Position numbers and translations under genes: made by a program
Shown: positions 1-7,007 of the stretch, one piece after another
Position numbering within the stretch: position 1 is the stretch's first letter
Layout of the letters: every line of letters begins with the position of its first letter
DNA from: Bacteroidota bacterium
GTDB lineage: Bacteria; Bacteroidota; Ignavibacteria; UBA10030; UBA8401
Direction of reading: 5' to 3'
NCBI GenBank assembly: GCA_030824295.1
Contig: JAVBYA010000104.1
Location: forward strand, 1 to 14,922
Length of the DNA: 14,922 bases
The notes under the pieces: generated by a model
The model's input: the letters and a program-made list of their open reading frames with translations, nothing else
Told to the model about the DNA's origin: nothing
Database searches by the model: none

Positions 1-1139
1 GCGATTCTGCGGTGACGATGATGCTGGATACCACGCGGAAACGGAAAGGGGAGATCGTTGCGAGGGTGGTGGATAAACTGTTCCTGCTGGAAGTGATGCC
101 GATCGAACGAAGGGTGGACAATCAGCGATTGGACTCTTCGATCCGCGCATCACTCCTCTCCGTCGGCGTTTCTGTGCCGTATCTCTACCGCGTCACCGCC
201 GGACATCCGGATTCCGTGAAATTGACCAATGATACTGCGCGATCCTGGAGCGGAGTGCAGGACCCGTTCACGGTCCGCCTCTTCCCGAACGATGTGATCC
301 CCGGCCGGTACGATCTTGCACTCCTACTTCCTGAAAAGACATCGTACGTGCTCAGTGAAATGGGAATGCTGCTCGGACTTTCGATCCTCTTCGCGGTGAT
401 GCTGATCGTCAGTATGACGGTCACGGTCCGGACGCTGCTGATGCAGAAACGGTTCGGAGATTCCATCGTCGATTTCATCAACAATATGACGCACGAGTTC
501 AAGACCCCCATCTCAACCATTGCGCTTGCATCCGAGGCCATTGCGAAACCTGAAGTGATGAAGAGCCGTCCGAAGCTCCGCCGGTACAATACCCTTATTG
601 CGGACGAGAACAACCGGATGAAACACCAGGTCGATACCATTCTGCAGATGGCGGTGCTGGAGCGGGGAGAGTTCGAACTGAAAACGGTGAGCGTGGACAT
701 GCATGACGTGATACAGCGTGCTGCAGGGAATACTGCCGTGCAGATCGAGCACCGGCACGGTTCGGTCAAAGCGGAACTGAATGCACGGAATGCATCGGTG
801 AACGGCGATCCGCTCCATCTCGCCAACATCATCCACAATCTGTTGGACAACGCCGTCAAGTACTCGCCGGAAACACCGGTCATCACCGTGAGCACCTCCG
901 ATGGTCCGGGAGGATTGTGCATCCGTGTGAAGGACAACGGGATCGGCATCGCACAGGAGTATCTGCCGCGGCTCTTCGAGAAATACTACCGCGTTCCGAC
1001 CGGGAACACGCATGATGTGAAAGGGTTCGGACTTGGATTGAGTTATGTTGCTCTCATCGTGAAAGCCCATGGAGGTGCGGTGACCATCAGCAGCGCACCT
1101 GGCAGCGGTACGACCGTCGAGATCATCCTTCCTGTATGA
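1..1139 (+). CDS. Sensor histidine kinase, HisKA/HATPase type (5' end cut off by window)
   Basis: This is an inner-membrane sensor kinase that should phosphorylate the regulator encoded next. The frame is open to the left edge, so the true start lies outside; residue numbers count from the GTG at 12. Residues 1-115 look like the end of an extracytoplasmic sensor domain. A membrane segment spans about 117-141. The H-box has His161 (THEFKTP) as phosphoacceptor. The ATPase domain shows the N-box (HNLLDNAVKYS, about 275-285), G1 (DNGIG, 308-312), the F-box (LFEKYYR) and G2 (GFGLGLSYV), so the catalytic core is intact. Its stop codon overlaps the regulator start in an ATGA, so the two are translationally coupled. 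The layout resembles the Bacteroides RprX/RprY pair, but that is only a resemblance and the signal sensed is unknown. Confidence 0.93.
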   Translation, partial: DSAVTMMLDTTRKRKGEIVARVVDKLFLLEVMPIERRVDNQRLDSSIRASLLSVGVSVPYLYRVTAGHPDSVKLTNDTARSWSGVQDPFTVRLFPNDVIPGRYDLALLLPEKTSYVLSEMGMLLGLSILFAVMLIVSMTVTVRTLLMQKRFGDSIVDFINNMTHEFKTPISTIALASEAIAKPEVMKSRPKLRRYNTLIADENNRMKHQVDTILQMAVLERGEFELKTVSVDMHDVIQRAAGNTAVQIEHRHGSVKAELNARNASVNGDPLHLANIIHNLLDNAVKYSPETPVITVSTSDGPGGLCIRVKDNGIGIAQEYLPRLFEKYYRVPTGNTHDVKGFGLGLSYVALIVKAHGGAVTISSAPGSGTTVEIILPV

Positions 1140-1837
1140 AGCTTAAAGGATCCATATTGCTGCTGGAGGATGACGCGAATCTCGGATTCATCCTGGCCGA
1201 ACATCTGGAGATGAACGGATTCACTGTCCGCCACTGCGCGAACGGCGCGGATGGTCTCGCCGCCGTCCGCCGGTCTTCTGCGTCGCTCTGCCTGGTGGAT
1301 GTGATGATGCCGAAGAAGGATGGGTTCACCTTCGTGCGGGAGCTTCGTCAGTTCGACCAGCATGTGCCGGTCATCTTTCTGACCGCAAAATCACTCAAAG
1401 AGGACCGCATCGAAGGACTTCGGCTCGGTGCGGATGATTACATCACCAAACCGTTCAGCATGGAAGAACTTCTGCTGCGCATCAACGCCGTGCTCAAACG
1501 GACGCAGCCGGAACCCAAGCCGAAGGCCGTTCAACCGGAATACCGCATCGGTGCATTAACGTTCAATGTCGCCAGATCCACTCTCCACGGTTCCGGTCCC
1601 AAACCGATCAAGCTCACCACAAAAGAATCAGAACTTCTCGCCATGCTCTGTTCCCATCGCAACGAAACGGTGGACCGGGGGCAGATCCTTTCGGCAATAT
1701 GGAACTCCGATTCCCATTATGCAGCCCGCAGTATGGATGTGTACGTATCAAAACTGCGTAAATATCTGAAAAAGGAATCCTCTGTATCCATTGTGAACAT
1801 CCACGGCAAAGGGTACAAACTCCTCGTTGACCCGTAG
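1136..1837 (+). CDS. OmpR/PhoB-type response regulator (receiver + winged helix)
   Basis: This DNA-binding regulator of 233 aa is the likely partner of the upstream kinase. The receiver domain (about 5-122) has the acidic pocket E11-D12-D13, phosphoacceptor D55 (CLVDVMMP), T83 (FLTAK) and K105 (YITKPF). A proline/lysine-rich linker (about 123-135) leads to a trans_reg_C winged helix (about 136-231), with the recognition-helix region around RSMDVYVSKLRKYL and the C-terminal hairpin 'IHGKGYKL'. The length is typical of the family. The ATG at 1136 overlaps the kinase stop by 4 bp. The targets cannot be read from the sequence. The lipoprotein operon 102 bp downstream is one possibility but no operator supports it. 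Confidence 0.95.
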   Translation: MKLKGSILLLEDDANLGFILAEHLEMNGFTVRHCANGADGLAAVRRSSASLCLVDVMMPKKDGFTFVRELRQFDQHVPVIFLTAKSLKEDRIEGLRLGADDYITKPFSMEELLLRINAVLKRTQPEPKPKAVQPEYRIGALTFNVARSTLHGSGPKPIKLTTKESELLAMLCSHRNETVDRGQILSAIWNSDSHYAARSMDVYVSKLRKYLKKESSVSIVNIHGKGYKLLVDP

Positions 1838-1894
1838 CACACCGCCGTTCCCTCCATTGAACTAATCTCTGTTCACCCTTGTCTAAGGGATGAT

Positions 1895-1935
1895 TTTGCA
1901 GTTTTTTCACGCAAAAAAGTGTAAATTCATATAAT
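1895..1935 (+). promoter_or_regulatory. Candidate promoter for the lipoprotein operon
   Basis: The 102-bp gap after the regulator gene is AT-rich at its 3' end. It carries a perfect TATAAT at 1930-1935, only 4 bp before the ATG at 1940, and TTCACG at 1906-1911 with an 18-bp spacer as a weak -35 (4 of 6). A TTTG at 1895-1898 resembles a Bacteroidota -33 element, but its spacing to TAAATTCA (1922-1929) is 23 rather than about 19. A short 5-bp hairpin (1876-1889, CCCTT/AAGGG) followed by T-rich sequence could be a weak terminator for the kinase/regulator pair. If TATAAT is used, the mRNA would have almost no leader. Confidence 0.35.
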
Positions 1936-1939
1936 ATTC

Positions 1940-2908
1940 ATGAAAATCCCCAGTATACTCCTTTTATTGATGCTGAGTCTGAGCGGCTGCGTCGGTGATG
2001 CACCGCGGGACAATCCATTGGATCCCGGATCCGACAGATTTGTCCCGGTCGGTTCACTCTCCGGCCGGCTCATCATTAAAAACACCGGCACCGGGGTCGC
2101 CGGTGCGGACATCGTGCACCGGACGAGCGGAGCATCTGTGCTGAGTGACTCCGGCGGTTATTTTGCCGTGAGCGGACTCTCCAGCGGCAGCCATTCGTTC
2201 ATAGCAGCAAAAGAAAATTTTCCGAACGACACATTCGCTGTCGTGATCCCTTCCGGCGGCTCCGTGCAGGTCACCAGAGAATTGAACAGTGCTCCTGTGG
2301 TCACCTCCCGTGAGATCCTCACGCACAAGATCGATTACGTTGAATACTTCCCCCGCTACTATATCACTGTGTCGGCAACGGTGACCGATCCGAACGGCAT
2401 TACGGACCTCAATGCCGTCTGGTTCGCCGTTGCTGATTATCGCTTTCCGATGGAGTACTCGCCGACCGCAAAGAATTTCTCCGTGACCGTCGAGAAGGAT
2501 TCCTTTCCGACCAACAGCATCGAATGGCTCATCGGGAAACCGCTCTCCATCGTGTCGATGGATGCCGGCGGTGCCGTGAATGTCGGCGAGCCGTTCACCG
2601 TCACCCGGATCATCGAGAATGCAGCGACCCCCATCACGCAGGACACGACGACCGGCACGCCGCTCTTCAAATGGAAACCTCCTGCCGTCTCCTTCAATTA
2701 TACGAGCATCATCACCGTCTACCGCCGCGGAACGGAAACGACCGTCTGGAAATATTCCGGACTCATCTCGTTCTTTGAAGAACTGCAGTACCCGACGGAC
2801 GGCAGCGTTGCCCCCTTGTCGGCAGGGAATTATTTTTGGACCATTAGTATCGTGGACGATTTTGGGAATACCTCCCGCTCACAGGAATCATACTTTACCG
2901 TGAAATAA
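1940..2908 (+). CDS. Lipoprotein with carboxypeptidase-regulatory-like domain
   Basis: This 322-aa envelope lipoprotein has a short signal peptide (MKIPSILLLLMLSLSGC) whose lipobox L14-S-G-C17 marks Cys17 as the lipidated residue. The start at 1940 is fixed by this signal, although no Shine-Dalgarno sequence precedes it. A 'DNPLDPGSD' stretch follows the Cys, a tail I associate with lipoproteins of Fibrobacteres/Chlorobi-type genomes. Residues about 39-112 look like a carboxypeptidase-regulatory-like (Ig-fold) domain (GSLSGRL...GVAGADI...SDSGGYFAVSGLSSGSHSF). The rest (about 118-322) is beta-rich and resembles tandem Ig-like modules, ending in 'GNYFWTISIVDDFGNTSRSQESYF'. No enzyme motif is visible. 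The stop is directly followed by the ATG of the sigma-54 activator (TAAATG), so the two are co-transcribed. A role in surface sensing or adhesion is only inference. Confidence 0.85.
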   Translation: MKIPSILLLLMLSLSGCVGDAPRDNPLDPGSDRFVPVGSLSGRLIIKNTGTGVAGADIVHRTSGASVLSDSGGYFAVSGLSSGSHSFIAAKENFPNDTFAVVIPSGGSVQVTRELNSAPVVTSREILTHKIDYVEYFPRYYITVSATVTDPNGITDLNAVWFAVADYRFPMEYSPTAKNFSVTVEKDSFPTNSIEWLIGKPLSIVSMDAGGAVNVGEPFTVTRIIENAATPITQDTTTGTPLFKWKPPAVSFNYTSIITVYRRGTETTVWKYSGLISFFEELQYPTDGSVAPLSAGNYFWTISIVDDFGNTSRSQESYFTVK

Positions 2909-4384
2909 ATGGAGCAACCGAAGGATAATTTCAACGCGCTGTTCGAGATCACGCGGACCGTCAATTCCATCCTTGACCCCGGCGCATTGCTGGAGACCGT
3001 TCTGGATATCGCGATCCGGCATCTGTCGGCGGAGCGCGGGTTCGTTATGCTTGCGGACAATCTGAGCGAGAGCGGATATACGGTCGTCGCCGTGCGGAAC
3101 TTCAATTCAAAGCAAGCCAGTGATGAATTCGCGGCATCCTCGTCCGTTGTCACTTCCGTGCTGCAGTCCGGTGAGCCGGTGCTCACATTCGATGCGATGA
3201 CTGATGAACGGTTCGAATCGTCCGTGAGCATCATGGCGCAGAAGATCCTTTCCATCATCTGCATCCCGCTCCGCGCGGGGGAGAGGATCACCGGTGCGGT
3301 CTACCTGGACAGCAGCCGTTCCAGGAAGGCGTTCACGGATGATGCGGTGAAATTTCTGACCGTCTTCGGCAGTCTCGCGGCCATTGCCATCGAGAACGCC
3401 CAGCGGTACACCTCGCTGGAATCCGAGAATACACGGCTGAAGCAGGAAGTGGACCTTCCGCATCTGTTCGGGAACATCATCGGGAAGAGCGAGAAATGGC
3501 GCAAAGTGCTGGAGATCTCCCAGCGGGTGCTGGATGTCGATGCGGCCGTGCTGATCACCGGCGAGAGCGGAACAGGGAAGGAACTCATTGCCCGTGCCAT
3601 CCATGATAACGGAACGCGGAAAGGGAAGGCGTTCGTGGCAGTGAATGCCTCTGCACTGCCCGAGAATCTGCTGGAAAGCGAACTGTTCGGACATGTGAAA
3701 GGCTCGTTCACCGGAGCAGCGTCGGACAAGAAAGGATTGGTCGAGGTCGCAGCGGGCGGTACGCTGTTCCTGGACGAGATCGGGGAACTGCCGCTGCCGG
3801 TCCAGGCGAAGATCCTCCGGTTACTGCAGGAGAAGGAATACCGCCGCGTCGGGGATACGGTGAACCGCAAGACCGATATCCGTATCATCGCTGCCACCAA
3901 TAAGGACCTTGCAGAGGAAGCGAAAGCGAACCGTTTCCGCGAGGACCTCTATTTCCGGCTGAATGTGATCGGCATCCATCTTCCTCCGCTGCGCGAGCGG
4001 AAGGATGATATTCCGCTCCTTGCGAATTTCTTCGTGAAGAAAGCGGCAGAGACCTATAAACGACCCGTTGAAGGGATCCATCCCGAAGCCATGCAGCTGA
4101 TGCTGGCGAACCAATGGAAAGGGAATGTGCGGGAATTCCAGAATGTCATCGAGCGTGCCGTTGTGCTCTGCCGCGGAACGCAGCTGACGAAGGATGATTT
4201 CCTGTTCGATTCCCGCGACCAATCCGCGCTGCAGAAGACCGGCTTGACACTCGCGGATTTCGAGCGTCAGCTCATCGAAACGACACTCCAGGAGATGAAC
4301 GGTAATAGAACGCGTACAGCAGAACGCCTCGGCGTATCGCTCCGATGGCTGCAGTACCGGATCAAAGAATGGGGCAATGAATGA
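2909..4384 (+). CDS. Sigma-54-dependent transcriptional activator (GAF-AAA+-Fis)
   Basis: This 491-aa enhancer-binding protein uses ATP hydrolysis to open promoters bound by sigma-54 RNA polymerase. An N-terminal GAF domain (about 5-165) is the likely signal input. The AAA+ domain (about 187-422) has Walker A GESGTGKE (218-225), a GAFTGA-loop variant GSFTGA (265-270) that contacts sigma-54, Walker B LFLDE (286-290) and arginine-finger region FREDLYFRLN (343-352). A Fis-type helix-turn-helix follows at about 447-488 (RTAERLGVSLRWLQYRIKEW). It has no receiver domain, so control should come through GAF ligand binding or protein contacts rather than a phospho-Asp. It starts directly after the lipoprotein stop and is followed 76 bp later by a Ser/Thr kinase gene. 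That gap has no clear promoter or terminator, so they probably share an mRNA. A sigma-54-like promoter lies at 6855-6870. Confidence 0.95.
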   Translation: MEQPKDNFNALFEITRTVNSILDPGALLETVLDIAIRHLSAERGFVMLADNLSESGYTVVAVRNFNSKQASDEFAASSSVVTSVLQSGEPVLTFDAMTDERFESSVSIMAQKILSIICIPLRAGERITGAVYLDSSRSRKAFTDDAVKFLTVFGSLAAIAIENAQRYTSLESENTRLKQEVDLPHLFGNIIGKSEKWRKVLEISQRVLDVDAAVLITGESGTGKELIARAIHDNGTRKGKAFVAVNASALPENLLESELFGHVKGSFTGAASDKKGLVEVAAGGTLFLDEIGELPLPVQAKILRLLQEKEYRRVGDTVNRKTDIRIIAATNKDLAEEAKANRFREDLYFRLNVIGIHLPPLRERKDDIPLLANFFVKKAAETYKRPVEGIHPEAMQLMLANQWKGNVREFQNVIERAVVLCRGTQLTKDDFLFDSRDQSALQKTGLTLADFERQLIETTLQEMNGNRTRTAERLGVSLRWLQYRIKEWGNE

Positions 4385-4460
4385 TGGATGCTCACTCAAA
4401 GGCACAAAGGAGCGAAAGACCCTTGTCCGTATGTAATGTTAACGGTGGACGAAAAGTGAA

Positions 4461-5975
4461 ATGAGTAGTCCGCAATTTACCATCGAACAGAAGCTGAGTG
4501 AAAGTGCCACGACGGTCGTCTACCGCGCGTTCGATACCGTATTGCACCGCACGGTCCTGCTGAAAGTACTCCACCCGCATCTGGCGAATGATAAGGAACT
4601 GAACGGCCGGTTCGTCCGTGAAGCACGGGCATGTGCCGCTCTCCGCAGTGAGCATATCGTACAGATCTATGATCTTACGGAGTATGAAGGTGCGCCGGCC
4701 ATCGTCATGGAATACGTGGAAGGACGGTCACTGAAGGAGGTCATAGCGTCCGGTGAAAACCGCACGAAGGAATTCGCCGTCACCGTTGCACAGCACGTAC
4801 TCCGGGCTCTTTCCATTGCGCACGAACGCGGCATCATCCATCGGGACATCAAACCGGGGAATATCCTGGTCTCCTCTTCCGGCCTCGTCAAGGTCACCGA
4901 TTTTGGTCTCGCCTATGTCTCCCTCTCTCCAACCATGACCATGGAAGGGATGGTGCTCGGTACTCCGGCGTATATGGCGCCGGAACAGGTACGGGGTGAT
5001 GAAGTGGACCATCGTACGGACCTGTTCGCTCTTGGATTGACCGTGGTAGAGACGCTGACCGGTGAACGGATGTTCGAAGGATCGACCTACTCCGAATGCA
5101 TGAAGAAGGTCCTCGCCTTCACCGTGAAGGATCTGGAACGGTACAATAATGCTGTATCATTAGAATTCGCAGCATTTCTCGCATCTCTGCTACATCCGTC
5201 AAAAGAAGAGCGATGTGCATCTGCGAAGGATGCGCTTCTGTTGCTTGGAGAGAAGATCGAACCGGCGGCAGCTGCGGAAGGAACGCCGCCGGCAGTCAAA
5301 CGCTCACGCTCTCATGTCATGTTCGGCATCGTCTCCGCACTGTTGGTGATCGTGCTGCTCTTCGGCTGGAATATGCTCACTGCACCGATCGAGCCTGTGA
5401 AGAGCGAAGAATCAAACGTTGAAACAGCACTTTCGGTGACAGTGCCGGACACGGTCCCGTCTGGATCTGTGGTGATCCCTGATCGGGTTCCTGTTGAACC
5501 ACAACGTGCTGCTGACCGAGCTTCGGCGCCGCTGGATGCACCGGCAGTGAAGGACTCCGGCCGGCTGTACGCGACGAGTTCACCATGGGCGAAAGTCTAT
5601 GTGAACAATATGCTGATCGGTGAGACGCCGCTCAGTGCTGCGGTACCGTTGGCTGCCGGAACATATACCGTTATGTTCGCGAATCCTTCCTTCGATCCGA
5701 TCGTCCGCACGGTGGTCGTTGAATCGGGAAAGGAAGTGACTGTGAACGGTGATTTCATCGGGACAGCCGGATACCTTCAGTGCGTGGTGAAACCGTGGGC
5801 GGAGGTCTTCGTGAATGAACTTTACAAGGACACGACACCGTTGTCCAAACCGCTGATGCTCTCTCCCGGGAAGTACACTGTTCGATTGCACAATTCTGCT
5901 TTTCCGGATATCATCCGTGAGGTCACGGTTCGATCGAAGGATACCACGACATTGACCGTCTCATTCACCCCATGA
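4461..5975 (+). CDS. Transmembrane Ser/Thr protein kinase with two PEGA domains
   Basis: This 504-aa Hanks-type kinase has a cytoplasmic catalytic domain (about 6-262), one membrane helix (about 286-306) and a linker leading to two extracytoplasmic PEGA domains (about 367-431 and 436-502; SPWAKVYVNNMLIGETPL and KPWAEVFVNELYKDTTPL). Catalytic residues are present: Lys35 (LLKVL), Glu54, HRD 127-129 with Lys131 and Asn134, DFG 147-149, and APE 173-175 after GTPAYM. The glycine-rich loop is unusual: SESATT (13-18) stands where GxGxxG is expected, so all three glycines are missing. An in-frame stop at 4440-4442 and no earlier start codon fix the ATG at 4461. Its end overlaps the next gene by ATGA. 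PEGA domains are thought to bind surface or cell-wall structures, so it may report envelope state. Its substrate is unknown; the neighbouring sigma-54 activator is a reasonable guess. Confidence 0.95.
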   Translation: MSSPQFTIEQKLSESATTVVYRAFDTVLHRTVLLKVLHPHLANDKELNGRFVREARACAALRSEHIVQIYDLTEYEGAPAIVMEYVEGRSLKEVIASGENRTKEFAVTVAQHVLRALSIAHERGIIHRDIKPGNILVSSSGLVKVTDFGLAYVSLSPTMTMEGMVLGTPAYMAPEQVRGDEVDHRTDLFALGLTVVETLTGERMFEGSTYSECMKKVLAFTVKDLERYNNAVSLEFAAFLASLLHPSKEERCASAKDALLLLGEKIEPAAAAEGTPPAVKRSRSHVMFGIVSALLVIVLLFGWNMLTAPIEPVKSEESNVETALSVTVPDTVPSGSVVIPDRVPVEPQRAADRASAPLDAPAVKDSGRLYATSSPWAKVYVNNMLIGETPLSAAVPLAAGTYTVMFANPSFDPIVRTVVVESGKEVTVNGDFIGTAGYLQCVVKPWAEVFVNELYKDTTPLSKPLMLSPGKYTVRLHNSAFPDIIREVTVRSKDTTTLTVSFTP

Positions 5976-6757
5976 AGAATATCACAGCCATCATCATTCT
6001 CTTGCTGACCGTTATGGCGGCCCCGGCAACTTCTCAGTCGAACCGGTCCGATTCTGTGCTGTCGGTGATCGAGTCGGCATATTCCAACGGACAATTCCTC
6101 AATGCAGAACTGGAAGCACGGCGGCTGCTGGAATCGGAAGGATTGTCGGATTCGGCAGAAGTGCAGACGGAAAAATGGATCGCGTTCGCTTTGATCGCAC
6201 AAGGGAAGACGGTCTCGGCACGGGAGCGTTTCCTGTCCATGCTGCTGAAGGATGAGACCTTTGAACTCGACCGGATGCTGACCTCTCCGAAGATCCTTAC
6301 GGTATTCAACGAAGCCCGCGCTCGGTTCATTGCGCTGCGCAATTCCTTCTCAGCCGATTCTGTGAAGTATTCCGGTATGAACGGTCACAAAGCCGTCCCC
6401 TCCGTATCCATCCGAACCATATTGTTCCCGGGCTGGGAGCAGATCCACCAAGGCCGCGATGGGATCGGATATGCGTTCCTCGGCGCCGGTGCTGTGACCC
6501 TTTCCTCCGGTATCGTGTTTGAATTTCTGCGGTCCGATGCGCGTCAGCAATATCTGTCCGCGGCTGCACCGGCGGATATTTCAGCAAAATATGATACGTA
6601 TGATACATACCGGAAAGCGGAGATCTATTCTTTTGCAGCATTCGCTGCGGTCTACATCCTTTCTGAGATCGATGTCTTCACATCCGGGAATCTCGCTCTG
6701 ACTGCCGGAGCTTCGACAACCGGAGTCCGGACCCTGTCTTTGTCCATGACCTTCTGA
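5972..6757 (+). CDS. Secreted helical-repeat protein, DUF5683-like C-terminal half
   Basis: This is a 261-aa envelope protein without a firm family name. A signal peptide covers about residues 1-21 (hydrophobic 5-17, likely cleavage after ATS). Residues about 26-125 are amphipathic helices resembling a short TPR-like segment (SAYSNGQFLNAELEARRLLE...KWIAFALIAQGKTVSARERF). From about 145 the pattern 'RTILFPGWEQIHQGRDGIGYAFLGAGAVTLSSGI' (145-180 region) resembles the PG-x-x-Q/G-rich membrane hairpin of DUF5683 proteins. Two hydrophobic stretches lie at about 164-183 and 217-231, and the chain ends in phenylalanine (SLSMTF). It overlaps the PEGA kinase gene by 4 bp, so it is translated together with it and may act at the same envelope site, perhaps as an accessory to the kinase. 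No catalytic motif is visible. Confidence 0.8.
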   Translation: MKNITAIIILLLTVMAAPATSQSNRSDSVLSVIESAYSNGQFLNAELEARRLLESEGLSDSAEVQTEKWIAFALIAQGKTVSARERFLSMLLKDETFELDRMLTSPKILTVFNEARARFIALRNSFSADSVKYSGMNGHKAVPSVSIRTILFPGWEQIHQGRDGIGYAFLGAGAVTLSSGIVFEFLRSDARQQYLSAAAPADISAKYDTYDTYRKAEIYSFAAFAAVYILSEIDVFTSGNLALTAGASTTGVRTLSLSMTF

Positions 6758-6778
6758 CCGCTGCTCCGATGCAGAAAT

Positions 6779-6805
6779 TGCACGGACCCTGCAAACCGTG
6801 CACGG
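6779..6805. repeat. TGCACGG repeats, candidate activator-binding site
   Basis: TGCACGG occurs at 6779-6785 and again at 6799-6805, exactly 20 bp apart (two helical turns). The inverted copy CCGTGCA lies at 6796-6802 and forms a perfect 10-bp palindrome CCGTGCACGG (6796-6805) with the second copy. The cluster lies about 75-100 bp upstream of the predicted start of the sigma-54-like promoter, a usual distance for an enhancer site. Binding by the activator at 2909-4384 is inferred. Confidence 0.45.
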
Positions 6806-6854
6806 TGTGCGTCCGGGGAAACGGCTAAAACGATTGAATTTGACCATATTTCTG

Positions 6855-6870
6855 TGGTACAATCCTTGCA
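6855..6870 (+). promoter_or_regulatory. Sigma-54-type promoter (TGGTACA-N4-TTGCA)
   Basis: TGGTACAATCCTTGCA matches the sigma-54 consensus TGGYACR-N4-TTGCW fully, with GG at 6856-6857 and GC at 6868-6869 separated by the required 10 bp. Transcription would start near 6881 and read into the T9SS cargo gene. A sigma-54 activator is encoded 2.5-4 kb upstream on the same strand. An alternative reading overlaps it: TTGAAT (6834-6839), an 18-bp spacer and TACAAT (6858-6863) with an upstream TG, which would be an extended -10 sigma-70-like promoter. The sequence alone cannot decide between them. Confidence 0.6.
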
Positions 6871-6899
6871 GAACAATGGGTGTCGTTCTCACATTCACC

Positions 6900-6943
6900 A
6901 ATATCCTGCGGAAGGTGGTTCTGTCCACCTCCGCAGGAATATT
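6900..6943 (+). other. Long hairpin in the leader of the T9SS cargo mRNA
   Basis: The arms AATATCCTGCGGAAGGTGG (6900-6918) and CCACCTCCGCAGGAATATT (6925-6943) pair over about 18 bp with two small bulges around a 6-nt loop (TTCTGT). A short T-run (6942-6945) follows. It lies downstream of the predicted sigma-54 start (about 6881) and 64 bp before the start codon. It could terminate read-through from the upstream operon, attenuate the cargo transcript, or protect the 5' end of the mRNA. The T-run is weak for a terminator. Confidence 0.7.
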
Positions 6944-6995
6944 TTAGACCGCGCTCCGCAGACCGGAGTGCTCCGCACCATAGTTGTCATAGTAT

Positions 6996-7002
6996 AAAGG
7001 AG
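6996..7002 (+). promoter_or_regulatory. Shine-Dalgarno sequence AAAGGAG of the T9SS cargo gene
   Basis: AAAGGAG lies 5 nt before the ATG at 7008. It is the best ribosome-binding site in the window and fixes this start. Most other genes here have weak or no such sequence, so strong translation of the cargo is likely. Confidence 0.85.
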
Positions 7003-7007
7003 TCGAT

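Larger units (their letters stand above)
6758..7007. other. 250-bp regulatory gap before the T9SS cargo gene
   Basis: This is the longest gene-free stretch in the window and it is rich in signals. In order it holds TGCACGG repeats with an inverted copy (6779-6805), a sigma-54-like promoter (6855-6870), a long hairpin (6900-6943), a direct repeat GCTCCGCA (6953-6960 and 6970-6977) with a small CTCCG/CGGAG inverted repeat between, and a good Shine-Dalgarno sequence (6996-7002). I see no small gene in it. Confidence 0.8.

Noticed and set aside
1887..1899. Possible sigma-54 promoter before the lipoprotein (AAGGGATGATTTTGCA)
   Set aside because: GG and GC are separated by 9 bp or fewer instead of 10, and the T of TGG is missing.
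5822..6202. 126-aa minus-strand frame across the kinase/helical-protein junction
   Set aside because: It spans two well-supported plus-strand genes and shows no domain, signal peptide or ribosome-binding site.
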